The notes: generated from the sequence alone by a model not told the origin. A stretch of 40,939 bases of DNA from Candidatus Nanopelagicales bacterium (GCA_017882705.1 JADGOZ010000062.1:1-40939), one strand, 5' to 3'. Counted from the stretch's first letter, positions 23,382-33,218 are shown. A program made the numbers and translations.

Positions 23382-24875
23382 ATGACGACGACCGAGCCGC
23401 GCGGGGCCATCACAGCGCCGTCCGGGCTCGACGTCGACGCGGCCTACGCCGCTCTGGCGGCACGGGATCGCCGGTTCGACGGGCGGATCTGGTTCGGGGT
23501 CACGAGCACCGGCGTCTACTGCCGCCCGGTGTGCCCCGCGCAGACGCCGAAGGCGGCGAACGTCCGCTTCTTCGCCTCGCCCGCCGCGGCGGTCAGCTCG
23601 GGCTTCCGGGCCTGCCGCCGGTGCCGCCCGGACTCGGCGCCCGGCTCGCGGCACTGGGACCACCGCGGTGACCTCGCGGCCACCGCGCTGCGCCTCATCG
23701 CGGAGGGTGCGGTCGACGACGGCGGCGTCGCCGGACTCGCACGGTCGCTGCACGTGAGCGAACGGCACCTGCACCGCACGCTCGTCGCGGAGGTCGGCGC
23801 CGGTCCGCTCCACCTCGCCGTGAGCCGCCGGGCCCAGACCGCGCGCCTGCTCATCGAGCAGACAACTCTGCCGCTCACCGACGTTGCCTTCGCTGCCGGC
23901 TTCTCGAGCATCCGGCAGTTCAACGACGTGATGCGCCGCGAGTTCGGCCTCCCGCCCTCGCAGCTGCGTCGCGCTCCGTCGGCACAGCTCGCCGCGGCCG
24001 ATCCGTCGCTCGTGCTGCGCCTGCGGCTGCGCGCGCCGTACGACTCCGACGCGGTGGGGGAGTTCCTCGCCGCGCGCGCGGTGGACGGGCTCGAGGTGCA
24101 CGAGTCCACGCGCCGCGGGTGGACGCACCGCCGGGTCGTGCCGCTGCCGTCTCGAGCTGCGGTGGTCGGGGTCGAGGTCGTCGGTGATCACGTCGTCGTC
24201 CGCAGCGACGCAGACCTGCGCGACACGGCAGCCCTCGTCCATCGCGTACGCCGCTGGCTGGACCTCGACGCCGATCCGGCGACGATCGCCGCGGCGCTCT
24301 CGGCCGACCCGGTGCTCGCGCCGCTCGTCGCGAGCCGCCCCGGGCTGCGCGTGCCGACGACCGTGGACGCGTGGGAGACGGTCGTCCGCACGATCGTCGG
24401 CCAGCAGGTGTCGGTCGCCGGAGCGCGGACTCTGCTCGGTCGCATCGTGCGCGACCTCGGCAGCTCCGACGTCGGCGGGCTGCGCGCCTTCCCGACGGCG
24501 GCCGAGGTCGCCGAGGCGGGCCCGGACCGGATCGCCGCGGTCGGTCTGCCCGGGGCGCGCGCCCGTTCGTTGGCGGCTGTCGCGTCCGGCGTGGCCGACG
24601 GTTCGATCGACCTGCGCTCCGGCGACCTCGACACGGTCGGCGCCGCGCTGCTCGCGGTGCCCGGCATCGGGCCGTGGACGGTGTCGTACGTCCGGCTCCG
24701 GGCGCTCGGCGACCCCGACGTCCTGCCCGAGACCGACCTCGGGATCCGGCACGGCGCCGCGGCGCTGGGCCTGCCGGACGCCCCTCGCGCGCTCGCCGCG
24801 CGCGCCCGCGCGTGGAGCCCGTGGCGCTCCTACGCCGCCCAGCACCTGTGGACCCGACCCGAGGAGAAGCTATGA
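23382..24875 (+). CDS. alkA: Ada-type Zn/AraC domain fused to AlkA 3-methyladenine DNA glycosylase
   Basis: 497-residue three-part protein. Residues 18-90: Ada zinc domain with C47, C51, C78, C81 (YCRPVC and ACRRC), in which the first Cys accepts methyl from phosphotriesters in E. coli Ada. Residues 95-195: AraC HTH (LARSLHVSERHLHRTLVAEVG and DVAFAAGFSSIRQFNDVMRREFG). Residues 205-497: AlkA with HhH VPGIGPWTVSYVRLRALGDPDVLPETDLG, whose Asp is the catalytic residue. So it should sense methylation, activate genes and excise alkylated bases. Coupled to ogt by ATGA overlap. Start at ATG 23382 just after a CAGACT box. Confidence 0.93.
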   Translation: MTTTEPRGAITAPSGLDVDAAYAALAARDRRFDGRIWFGVTSTGVYCRPVCPAQTPKAANVRFFASPAAAVSSGFRACRRCRPDSAPGSRHWDHRGDLAATALRLIAEGAVDDGGVAGLARSLHVSERHLHRTLVAEVGAGPLHLAVSRRAQTARLLIEQTTLPLTDVAFAAGFSSIRQFNDVMRREFGLPPSQLRRAPSAQLAAADPSLVLRLRLRAPYDSDAVGEFLAARAVDGLEVHESTRRGWTHRRVVPLPSRAAVVGVEVVGDHVVVRSDADLRDTAALVHRVRRWLDLDADPATIAAALSADPVLAPLVASRPGLRVPTTVDAWETVVRTIVGQQVSVAGARTLLGRIVRDLGSSDVGGLRAFPTAAEVAEAGPDRIAAVGLPGARARSLAAVASGVADGSIDLRSGDLDTVGAALLAVPGIGPWTVSYVRLRALGDPDVLPETDLGIRHGAAALGLPDAPRALAARARAWSPWRSYAAQHLWTRPEEKL

Positions 24876-25396
24876 GCGACAAGCCTTTCGAGACGACGTC
24901 GGCCGCGGTCCCGGGTGGCACCGTGGTCGTGGTCGTCGACCCGGATGACGGCGCGGTCGTCGCGTCGGGCTTCGCCGGCATCGACCACGTGTTCGCCTTC
25001 CTCACCGACGCCGAGCAGGCACGGGGACGGCGTCCGGTCGACGCGGGCGCCGACTCCGTGCGCGCCGTGGTCCACGCGCTGACGGCGTACGCCGGTGGTG
25101 ACGTGGATGCGCTCGACCGGGTCGTCGTGCGCCAGCCGGGTGGGCCGTTCATGCAGCGCGCATGGGACGAGCTGCGCGGGGTGAGGGCGGGGGAGACCGA
25201 CTCCTACGCCGGGCTCGCGGCGCGCGCCGGCAGCCCGAAGGCCGTGCGCGCCGCGGGTCAGGCGTGCGCCACGAACAAGGTCGCGCCGTTCGTCCCGTGC
25301 CATCGCATCCTGCGCACCGACGGGTCGCTCGGCGGCTACGCCTACGGCCTCCCGGTCAAGGAGGCCCTCCTCGTCCACGAGGGTGCGCTGCTCTGA
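24872..25396 (+). CDS. ogt: Methylated-DNA--protein-cysteine methyltransferase
   Basis: Suicide repair enzyme that moves methyl from O6-methylguanine to its own Cys. 174 residues; active site VPCHR with C143, then GGYAYGLPVKEALL, both canonical. MQRAWDELRGVRAGETDSYAGLAARAGSPKAVRAAG is the DNA-binding helix region. ATG 24872 overlaps the AlkA stop and has GAGGAG 6 nt upstream. It supplies the activity that the Ada-AlkA fusion lacks, making a two-gene adaptive-response operon probably controlled by that fusion. Confidence 0.94.
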   Translation: MSDKPFETTSAAVPGGTVVVVVDPDDGAVVASGFAGIDHVFAFLTDAEQARGRRPVDAGADSVRAVVHALTAYAGGDVDALDRVVVRQPGGPFMQRAWDELRGVRAGETDSYAGLAARAGSPKAVRAAGQACATNKVAPFVPCHRILRTDGSLGGYAYGLPVKEALLVHEGALL

Positions 25397-25449
25397 CGCG
25401 CGTCGCCGTCCGCACGCACAACTCGTTCGTGGCCGCGCCGCGTGCTGTC

Positions 25450-25455
25450 TAGGGT
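25450..25455 (+). promoter_or_regulatory. Leaderless -10 box, YqeY-like gene
   Basis: TAGGGT, 6 nt before ATG 25462. Confidence 0.55.
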
Positions 25456-25461
25456 CGGCGC

Positions 25462-25842
25462 ATGACCTCGATCGTGGATCAGCTCCGTGCCGCATTGCCC
25501 GTCGCGATGCGCGCGCGTGACGCAGCGGCGGTCTCGGCGCTGCGCGGCGCGATCGCCGCGGTGGGCAACGCCGAGGCCGTCGACGCGGCGGAGCACGCGC
25601 ACGTCGCCTCGATGTCGACCGCGACGTCCGAGCACGTCGCAGGGGCCGACGTCGGACTCGGCGCCGCCGACGTGGCGCGGCGTGAGCTGTCGGAGGACGA
25701 CGTACGCCTGGTCGTGCGGCAGGAGGTGGATGCGCGGATCTCCGACGCCGCCCTGCTCGAGAGGCACGGTCAGGCGGACCGGGCGCAGCGACTGCGGGAC
25801 GAGGCAGCGGTGCTGCACGATCTGCTGGAGGGCACGGCCTAG
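25462..25842 (+). CDS. GatB/YqeY-domain-like protein
   Basis: 126 residues, soluble, helical. SIVDQLRAALPVAMRARDAAAVSALRGAIAAVGNAEAV matches the opening of YqeY/GatB-like proteins (usually ~150 residues), and the C-terminal LRDEAAVLHDLL helix is consistent. YqeY domains resemble the tRNA-binding tail of GatB, but free-standing proteins have no settled function. It starts after TAGGGT (leaderless). Its TAG stop is also the first three bases of the next gene's -10 box. The identification is by pattern and moderate. Confidence 0.7.
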   Translation: MTSIVDQLRAALPVAMRARDAAAVSALRGAIAAVGNAEAVDAAEHAHVASMSTATSEHVAGADVGLGAADVARRELSEDDVRLVVRQEVDARISDAALLERHGQADRAQRLRDEAAVLHDLLEGTA

Positions 25843-25845
25843 GCT
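25840..25845 (+). promoter_or_regulatory. Leaderless -10 box embedded in a stop codon, ltaE
   Basis: TAGGCT, 6 nt before GTG 25852. Its first three bases are the stop codon of the preceding gene. Confidence 0.55.
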
Positions 25846-25851
25846 CCGCTC

Positions 25852-26888
<1,037 letters not shown>

Positions 26889-26892
<4 letters not shown>

Positions 26893-29066
26893 CCGCGAAG
26901 CACGAGGCGCAGGCCCTCGGCTGGACGGCGCGCCTCGGTCGTACGTCGGCCCGCCACCCGGGTCGCGTCATCGGAGCCTGGCTCCTGCTCGCCGTCGTGC
27001 TCGGTCTCGCCGTGGCGCGCTTCGGCGCAGCGACGACCGACGACGTCACGATCCCCGGGGCGGACAGCCAGGCGGCGATCGACACGTCGCGCGCCGCGTT
27101 CCCGGGTGCGGGCAACCCGGCGCAGCGCTTCGTGGTGCGGGCGCCGTCGCTCACGACGCCGGCCGACGTGGCCGCTCTGCAGAAGGCCGTCGACGCGCTG
27201 AAGGCCGAGCCGGAGGTGTCTGCGGCGACAGCGCCGACGAAGCGCGACGGACAGCTCGCCGCCGACGGCTCGACCGGCACGATCAACGTCACGCTCACCG
27301 TCGCGGGGCGCGACATCACGAAGTCGTTCGCGACCACCCTGCGCGACGACGTCGACCAGGCGGTCGCCGGGACCGACATCGTCGTGACTCCGGCGGACCA
27401 GCTCGCCCAGGTGCTCGACCAGGACAACAACCGGCGGGCGGAGCTGTTCGGCCTGCTCGCCGCTCTGGTGATCCTGCTCGTCGCGTTCGGCTCCGTCGCC
27501 GCGGCGCTGCTGCCGCTCGGGATCGCCATCGTCGGGCTCGTCGTCGCGATCCTCGGCCTCGGACTGCTCGGCCACGCGATCGACATCCCGACGGTCGGTC
27601 CTGCGCTCGCGTCGATGATCGGTCTCGGCGTCGGCATCGACTACTCGCTGTTCGGCCTGAACCGCTTCCAGCGCGCGCTCATCGACGGCGACGACGTTGT
27701 CGACGCGGCTACGACGACGTCCGCCACGGCCGGCCGCGCGGTGCTCTTCGCCGGCTTCTCCGTGATCGCCGCGCTGTCCGGTCTCGCTCTCGTCGGCATG
27801 CCCCTCATGCGCAGCCTGGCGATCGCCTCCGGCCTCGCGGTGCTCGTCGCCTGCACAGCGTCGGTCACGCTGCTGCCGGCCGCGCTGGGTCGTCTCGGGC
27901 ACCGTCTCGCGACGCGCCGTCCGGAGTCGCTCGGCGAGGCCGGGGGATGGGCGCGCCTCGCGAACGGCGTGGCTCGTCGGCCGTGGGGGGTGCTGCTCGG
28001 CAGCATCCTCGTGCTCGGCCTCCTGGCCTGGCCGGCGCTCGACCTGCGTCTCGGCCAGCTCGACTCCGGCGGCTGGCCCTCCACGACCCTCTCGCGCCAG
28101 TCCTACGACCAGCTCTCGACCGGCTTCGGCCCCGGCTCGAACGGGCCGCTGCTCGTCACGTCGACCTATCCGACGGAGCTGACCGGCTCGAGCGACCCGC
28201 GGGTGGTCGCCGAGGCGAGGGCGCTCGCGGGCGCGTCCGGCGTCGCGGCGGTGTCCCCGCCGCAGGTGTCCTCCGACGGTCTCGTCGCGCGATGGTCGCT
28301 GCAGCCGACGACCGCGCCGTCCGACCCGGCGACGGCCGACCTCGTGGACCACCTGCGCTCCGACGTCCTGCCGGCCGCCGCGCCGACGGCGACGTCGCAC
28401 GTCGGCGGCCTCACCGCCGGGAAGGCCGACCTCACCGAGCGGATCTCCAGCCGCATGCTGCTCGTCGTGGGTGCTGTCGTCCTCGTCGCGACGCTCCTGC
28501 TCCTCGTGGCCTTCCGGGCGCCGATCGTCGCGGTGAAGGCAGCGCTCATGAACCTGCTGTCCGTGGGTGCGGCGTACGGGATCCTCGTGTTCGTCTTCAC
28601 CTGGGGGCACGGGGCGTCGCTGCTCGGGCTCGAGGCGCCGGTGCCGATCGAGAGCTACGTGCCGCTGCTCATGTTCGCGGTGCTGTTCGGGCTGTCGACC
28701 GACTACGAGGTCTTCCTGCTCACCGCGGTGCGCGAGGAGTGGGCGGTGAGCGGCGACGGCCGCGGGTCGGTCGCGCTCGGCATGGCGAAGACCGGACGAG
28801 TCATCACGTCGGCCGCGCTGATCATGATCTGCGTCTTCCTCAGCTTCACGATCACGGTCGACCCGGTGATCAAGATGCTCGGCGTCGGCATGGCGGCCGC
28901 GGTCGCCGTCGACGCGACGATCGTGCGCGGGCTCCTCGTGCCGTCGACGATGACACTGCTCGGCCGGTGGAACTGGTGGCTGCCGGCCTGGCTCGACCGG
29001 GTGCTGCCGCACCTGCACGACGCGGCGCCCGCGAAGGAGCTCGCGGACGCCGGGTCAGACGTGTGA
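26889..29066 (+). CDS. MMPL/RND-superfamily transporter
   Basis: 725-residue membrane transporter with two repeated halves of about six helices each: LLGAWLLLAVV-type first helix (near 30), a ~150-residue outer domain (DVTIPGADSQAAIDTSRAAFPG), helices from LFGLLAALVILLVAFGSVAAALLPL, GLGVGIDYSLFGLNRF in helix 4 of the first half; then second half with LSTDYEVFLLTAVREEW. The Asp-Tyr pairs in GVGIDYS and STDYEV are the proton-relay positions of MMPL proteins. Actinobacterial members export lipids or drugs; the substrate is unknown. GTG 26889 overlaps the aldolase stop; the frame extends upstream over ltaE as noise. Confidence 0.9.
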
Positions 29067-29113
29067 TGAAGGCGGAGTTTGTTGCCTTCTATGCAATGCA
29101 GGCGTCCTTCATC
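29065..29113. repeat. Palindromic repeat element, copy B
   Basis: Arms 29065-29085 and 29093-29113 around loop CTTCTAT. The outer 8 bp (GATGAAGG/CCTTCATC) and inner TTGC/GCAA pair; the left arm middle has diverged. It lies at the end of the MMPL gene and 11 nt from the convergent aroF end, so it may act as a shared 3' structure. Plus-strand reading: MKAEFVAFYAMQASFIAN, with ATG overlapping the MMPL stop (TGATG). Confidence 0.65.
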
Positions 29114-29124
29114 GCCAACGCTGG

Positions 29125-30159
29125 TCAGGCGAGGGGGAGGGCGGGGCGGCGGTCTGCGAGCGGGGTGAGCTGGCGGACGGCGGTGGCGAGAGCGCGGAGA
29201 TCGGCGTCGACGAGGGCCTGCGGGCCGTCGCAGAGCGCGGTCTCGGGGTGCGGGTGCACGTCGACGATGATGCCGTCGGCACCGATGGCGATCGCCGCAC
29301 GCGACAGCGGCACGACGAGGTCGCGGCGCCCGCCGGAGTGCGACGGGTCGACGACGACCGGCAGGTGCGAGAGGTCGTGCGCGACGGGGACGGCGGAGAT
29401 GTCGAGCGTGTTGCGCGTCGCCTTCTCGAACGTCCGGATCCCGCGCTCGCACAGGACGACGTCGAGGTTGCCGCGCTGCGCGACGTACTCCGCCGCCATG
29501 AGCCACTCCTCGATGGTGGAGCTCATCCCGCGCTTGAGCATCACGGGCTTCCCGGCGTCGCCGACGGCCTGCAGGAGCGAGAAGTTCTGCGCGTTGCGCG
29601 TGCCGACCTGCAGCATGTCGGCGTAGGACGCGACGAGCTCGACGTCGCTCACGTCGACCACCTCGGTCACGACGGGCAGGCCGGTCTCGGCGCGGACGTC
29701 GGCGAGGATCTTCAGGCCGTCCTCGCCGAGCCCTTGGAAGGCGTACGGCGAGCTCCGGGGCTTGAACGCCCCGCCGCGCAGCAGGGTCGCGCCGGCCGCC
29801 TGCGCCATCCGCGCGGCCTCGAAGGTCTGCTCGGCGGTCTCGACGGCGCACGGACCGGCGATGAGCGTGAACGTGTCGGGGCCGATCGGCACGCGCGCGG
29901 CGCCGACGAACACCGTCGACATCTCCGGGTGGTGCTGACGGCTCACCAGCTTGAACGGGGTCGAGATCCGGACCACCTCGGCGACGCCGGACAGCGCACG
30001 CAGGTTGAGGCCGTGGAAGCGGTCGAGGTCACCGACGAGGCCGATGATCGTGCGCGTGTCGCCGCGGCTGACGAACGCCTCACCCCCGGCGTCGGTGACG
30101 CGGCCGACGACCGCGTCGATCTGCGCGTCGGTGGCTCCCGGGCTCATGACGATGACCAT
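29125..30159 (-). CDS. aroF: Class I (AroF, type I-beta) DAHP synthase
   Basis: Second DAHP synthase, unrelated in sequence to the class II enzyme. 344 residues: N-terminal ferredoxin-like regulatory domain (MVIVMSPGATDAQIDAVVGRVTDAGGEAFVSRGDTRTIIGLVGD, ~1-70) and the KDPG-aldolase-like barrel with IAGPCAVET, LLRGGAFKPRSSPYAFQGLG, MLKRGMSSTIEEWLMAAEY and DPSHSGGRRDLV. This domain order is that of Thermotoga/Bacillus-type I-beta enzymes, where the N-terminal domain binds Phe/Tyr. A leader-peptide attenuator precedes it, adding transcriptional control. ATG 30159 is used; ATG 30147 is an alternative. Confidence 0.93.
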   Translation of the reverse strand: MVIVMSPGATDAQIDAVVGRVTDAGGEAFVSRGDTRTIIGLVGDLDRFHGLNLRALSGVAEVVRISTPFKLVSRQHHPEMSTVFVGAARVPIGPDTFTLIAGPCAVETAEQTFEAARMAQAAGATLLRGGAFKPRSSPYAFQGLGEDGLKILADVRAETGLPVVTEVVDVSDVELVASYADMLQVGTRNAQNFSLLQAVGDAGKPVMLKRGMSSTIEEWLMAAEYVAQRGNLDVVLCERGIRTFEKATRNTLDISAVPVAHDLSHLPVVVDPSHSGGRRDLVVPLSRAAIAIGADGIIVDVHPHPETALCDGPQALVDADLRALATAVRQLTPLADRRPALPLA

Positions 30160-30200
30160 GGTGGTTCCGTGCCTCTCGTGCTCGTGCTCCGTCCCGCCGG

Positions 30201-30237
30201 GGACGAGAAGAGCCCCGGCCGGTGCGGCGCGGGGCTC
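30201..30237 (-). terminator. Attenuator terminator hairpin in aroF leader
   Basis: Minus strand: GAGCCCCG (30237-30230), a 12-nt loop, CGGGGCTC (30217-30210), then TTCTCGTCC. Eight GC-rich pairs plus a U-rich tail (TTCTC), typical of an intrinsic terminator. It lies 18 nt after the leader peptide stop and 41 nt before aroF, the position of an attenuator. Confidence 0.7.
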
Positions 30238-30255
30238 GTGGTGGATGGGTGCGCG

Positions 30256-30318
30256 TCAGGAGGCGCGGCCCACCCGGGAGGACCCGGGCCGGTCGCCATA
30301 GAACTGCCAGCTGCGCAC
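30256..30318 (-). CDS. aroF leader peptide, Trp/Phe/Tyr-containing
   Basis: A 20-codon ORF (GTG 30318, stop TGA 30258-30256) starting MRSWQFYG. Codons 4, 6 and 7 are Trp, Phe and Tyr: all three products of the pathway that aroF starts. A TATCGT box ends 6 nt before the GTG, so it is likely leaderless. A strong hairpin (CCCGGG-TCCT-CCCGGG, within 30267-30290) overlaps codons ~10-16, and a terminator follows at 30237-30210. Ribosome stalling at scarce aromatic tRNAs would alter folding and allow read-through into aroF. This is a classical attenuation design; the exact alternative pairing was not computed. Confidence 0.72.
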   Translation of the reverse strand: MRSWQFYGDRPGSSRVGRAS

Positions 30319-30324
30319 GGGACG

Positions 30325-30330
30325 ACGATA
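30325..30330 (-). promoter_or_regulatory. -10 box of aroF leader transcript
   Basis: TATCGT on the minus strand, 6 nt before leader start GTG 30318. Confidence 0.5.
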
Positions 30331-30385
30331 GCCCGAGGCTTCCGAGGGGTGGACCGCGGGTCCACGATGCGGGACGGGCAGGCGG

Positions 30386-32263
30386 TCAGACGACCGAGAT
30401 CGTGATCGTCGAGCCCCACGGCAGCTGCGAGCCGGCCTTGGCCGACTGCGAGAGAACGCGGTCGATCGGTGTCGCGATCAGCGGGTAGATGGCGTTGACC
30501 TTGAAGCCGGCGGCGGTGAGGATCCGCTTCGCCTCGGGCTCGAACTTGTCGACGACGCCGGGCACGGTGACCAGCGGCGGACCCTTGCTCACCACGAGCG
30601 CGACGGTCGTGCCCTTGGACACGGTCTTCCCCGCGGCGGGCGTCATCGAGACGACCGACCCCTCGGCCACCGTCTTGCTGTACGCCGAGGTGCTCGTGAC
30701 CTTCATGCCGGACTTCTCCAGCGCCGTGGTCGCCTTGTCGGCGGGCTGGCCGACGTAGCCCGGGAGCTTCACCGGGGCCGGGCCCTTCGACAGCACGAGC
30801 GACACGGCCTGGCCGCGCTTGAGCGCGGTCGCGGGGGCCGGGTTGGTCGTGACGACGACGCCGACCGGCACCGTCTCGTCGTAGGCCTGCGTCGAGGCCC
30901 CGACGGTGAGCGAGGCGTCGCCGAGGGCGGCGGTGGCGTCGGCGACGGTCATGCCCGCCACGACCGGTACGGGATGGCGCTCCGGGCCCTTCGACACGAC
31001 CGCGCTGACCGTGGAGTCCTGCCTGGCCGGCTTCCCCGCCTCGGGGTCGGTCCGGATGATCTTGCCGGGCGCGACGGTCTCGCTGAAGTCGGCGCTGCCC
31101 GAGTCGAGGGACAGGTGGAGGGGCGTGAGCTTGGCCTCGGCGGCGGTCGGCGTGAGGCCGACGACCGACGGCATGGTGACGGTGCGGGCGGCGCCGTAGA
31201 CCCAGGAACCGCCGGCGACGAGCGCGCCGACGAGCAGGACCGCGAGCAGGCCGATCCAGCCGCGGCGCCGACGACGTCGGGGCTTGACCGCGCTCGCGGC
31301 GTTTCCGGTGGCGACAGGTGCGGTCGCGCCGGTGGCACCGGCCATCGGCACGACGAGGGTCGCGGCCTGGTCCTCGTTCACCCCGAACGGGCGGGGCACG
31401 GGCATGCCGCGCTTGGCCTCGCGGACGGCGGCGAGGAAGGCGGCGGCACTGGGATACCGGTCGTCGGCGTCGCGCGCGGTGGCACGGGCGACGATCGCGT
31501 CGAGCGCGGCCGGGACGTCGGGGCGCACCGACGACGGCGCGGGGACAGCGGCGTTGACGTGCTGGTAGGCCACGGCGAGCGGGGTCTCGCCGGCGAAGGG
31601 CACCGAGCCGGTGACCATCTCGTAGAGCAGGATCCCGGCGCCGTAGACGTCGCTGCGGGCGTCGGCGATGCCTCGCTCCACCTGCTCGGGGGAGAGGTAG
31701 GCGACGGTGCCGATGAGCAGGCCCTGGGTGGCGGCGGTCGACGTGGCCGCGGAGATGGCGCGGGCCAGGCCGAAGTCGGCGACCTTCACCTTGCCGTCGT
31801 CGGTGAGCAGCACGTTCTCGGGCTTGACGTCGCGGTGCACGAAGCCGGCGTGGTGCGCGGCGTCGAGCGCCTGCAGCACCGGGTCGATGATCGTGAGCGC
31901 CTGCTCGGCGGTCAGCCGGCCGTACTCGCGCAGGACGTCGCGCACCGTGCGGCCGGAGACGTACTCCATGACCAGGTAGACGAGGTCGCCGTCCTCGCCC
32001 TGGTCGTAGACGGCGACGACGTGCGGGTCGGACAGCCGCGCGGCCGACTTCGCCTCGCGGACGAACCGGGACACGAACGCGGCGTCCTCGGCGAGGCCCG
32101 GGTGCATGATCTTGAGCGCGACCGTGCGGTCGAGGCGCAGGTCCATCGCCTCGTACACCGTGGCCATCCCGCCGCGCGCGAGGCGTCGCTCGACGCGGTA
32201 GCGCGCGTCGACGACGCGCCCCACCATCGCGTCGGCGACTCGAGTGCCGGCAGGGGACTCCAC
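30386..32263 (-). CDS. pknL: PASTA-domain Ser/Thr protein kinase, PknL-like
   Basis: Transmembrane eukaryotic-type kinase sensing cell-wall material. 625 residues: kinase domain ~21-285 with glycine loop LARGGMATVYEA (29-38), K51, HRD145VKPEN, D163FG and an Ala/Thr-rich activation loop ending SPEQ; basic juxtamembrane RRRRRR; TM ~335-356; four PASTA repeats (PSVVGLT, PVVAGMT, PGYVGQP, PGVVDKF). Active-site residues are complete. GTG 32263 follows TAGACT by 8 nt (leaderless). It is followed on the same strand by aroF and its leader. In M. tuberculosis, pknL neighbours aroG and mptA, as here. The adjacent DNA-binding substrate (Rv2175c) is not seen. Confidence 0.93.
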   Translation of the reverse strand: MESPAGTRVADAMVGRVVDARYRVERRLARGGMATVYEAMDLRLDRTVALKIMHPGLAEDAAFVSRFVREAKSAARLSDPHVVAVYDQGEDGDLVYLVMEYVSGRTVRDVLREYGRLTAEQALTIIDPVLQALDAAHHAGFVHRDVKPENVLLTDDGKVKVADFGLARAISAATSTAATQGLLIGTVAYLSPEQVERGIADARSDVYGAGILLYEMVTGSVPFAGETPLAVAYQHVNAAVPAPSSVRPDVPAALDAIVARATARDADDRYPSAAAFLAAVREAKRGMPVPRPFGVNEDQAATLVVPMAGATGATAPVATGNAASAVKPRRRRRRGWIGLLAVLLVGALVAGGSWVYGAARTVTMPSVVGLTPTAAEAKLTPLHLSLDSGSADFSETVAPGKIIRTDPEAGKPARQDSTVSAVVSKGPERHPVPVVAGMTVADATAALGDASLTVGASTQAYDETVPVGVVVTTNPAPATALKRGQAVSLVLSKGPAPVKLPGYVGQPADKATTALEKSGMKVTSTSAYSKTVAEGSVVSMTPAAGKTVSKGTTVALVVSKGPPLVTVPGVVDKFEPEAKRILTAAGFKVNAIYPLIATPIDRVLSQSAKAGSQLPWGSTITISVV

Positions 32264-32271
32264 AGTCGTCG

Positions 32272-32277
32272 AGTCTA
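32272..32277 (-). promoter_or_regulatory. Leaderless -10 box, pknL
   Basis: TAGACT on the minus strand, 8 nt before GTG 32263. Confidence 0.5.
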
Positions 32278-32323
32278 CGTTCGACACGCCGATGCGCCCG
32301 CTCTGCCGCGCCGTGGAGCAGGG

Positions 32324-32329
32324 CACACT
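32324..32329 (+). promoter_or_regulatory. Candidate leaderless -10 box, PPOX gene
   Basis: CACACT, 6 nt before GTG 32336; divergent from the pknL box 47 nt away. Confidence 0.35.
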
Positions 32330-32335
32330 GGGCTC

Positions 32336-32821
32336 GTGGCCAAGGAGAGGGCGTCGATCGCGCTCACGGAGAGTGAGGTCGACGCGCTGCTGCGTGCGGC
32401 GCGGAAGGTCGTGCTGGTCACGAACGGTCCCGACGGGGTTCCCGACCCCCTGCCCATGTGGTTCGTGGTCGACGAGGGCGGCACGGTGTGGATGCGGACC
32501 TATGCCGCGAGCCAGAAGGTGCTCAACCTCGAGCGCGACCCCCGCGTCGCCGCGCTGGTCGAGACCGGCGACCGCTACGTCGAGCTCCGCGGCGCCCAGC
32601 TGTCCGGCACGGTGGAGCTCGTCGACGACGTCGAGACGATCTGCGAGGTGTTCGCCGGTCTGATGGTGAAGTACGAGGGCCTCGACCCCGAGCACGTCGA
32701 CTCCGTGAAGGCGGCGTACCGCGACCGTGCGGCGAAGCAGCGCGCGCTGCGCCTCGTCGTGACGAAGGTCGTGTCGTGGGACCACGGCAAGCAGGCCGCG
32801 GTCCGCGGCGCGACGGAGTGA
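32336..32821 (+). CDS. PPOX-class (split beta-barrel flavin/F420-binding) protein
   Basis: 161 residues. Helix ALTESEVDALLRAARKVVLVTNGPDGVPDPLPMWFVVDEGGTVWMRTYAASQKVLNLERDPRVAALVETGD has the pattern of pyridoxamine 5'-phosphate oxidase-like proteins, where the LPMWFVVD and SQKVLNLERDPRVAALVE segments line the cofactor site. Actinobacterial members often use F420; which cofactor cannot be told. Next, crtYc starts 7 nt after its stop, so it may share a transcript with the lycopene cyclase genes. Confidence 0.78.
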   Translation: MAKERASIALTESEVDALLRAARKVVLVTNGPDGVPDPLPMWFVVDEGGTVWMRTYAASQKVLNLERDPRVAALVETGDRYVELRGAQLSGTVELVDDVETICEVFAGLMVKYEGLDPEHVDSVKAAYRDRAAKQRALRLVVTKVVSWDHGKQAAVRGATE

Positions 32822-32828
32822 CGGGCTC

Positions 32829-33218
32829 ATGAGCCGGTTCGCCTACCTCGCCGTGCTCGTGCTCGTCCTGGTCGGGACCGGCTGGCTCGAGCTGCTGCTG
32901 CGCACCCGGGTCTACGCGCGCCGGCGCCGGCTCGCGCTGACGCTCGTCCCCGTGGTCGCCGTGTTCTGCCTGTGGGACCTCTACGCGATCGCGGCCGGGC
33001 ACTGGACCTTCGACGTCGAGCGCACCACCGGCGTCGTGCTCCCCGGCGGCCTGCCGCTCGACGAGGTGCTGTTCTTCGTCGTCGTGCCCGTCGCGTCGCT
33101 GCTCACTCTCGAGGCGGTGCGGTCGGTGAAGCGGTGGGAGGTCGGCGACGAGGCTCCGGGGGACTGCGTCGGCGGCGTGCGCGTCGACGCCGATGTCTCG
33201 GACGGTGATGCCTCGTGA
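32829..33218 (+). CDS. crtYc: Lycopene cyclase domain protein, first subunit (CrtYc-like)
   Basis: 129-residue, three-TM subunit of the heterodimeric lycopene cyclase found in actinobacteria. FAYLAVLVLVLVGTGWLELLL, then LALTLVPVVAVFCLWDLYAIAAGHWTFD (the WDLYAIAAGHWxFD block is a hallmark), and the PLDEVLFFVVVPVASLL segment with the conserved acidic motif. The last ~25 residues are soluble. GTGA overlap with the second subunit at 33215. Forms beta, epsilon or gamma rings on lycopene or flavuxanthin; the type is not decided by sequence. Confidence 0.88.
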   Translation: MSRFAYLAVLVLVLVGTGWLELLLRTRVYARRRRLALTLVPVVAVFCLWDLYAIAAGHWTFDVERTTGVVLPGGLPLDEVLFFVVVPVASLLTLEAVRSVKRWEVGDEAPGDCVGGVRVDADVSDGDAS

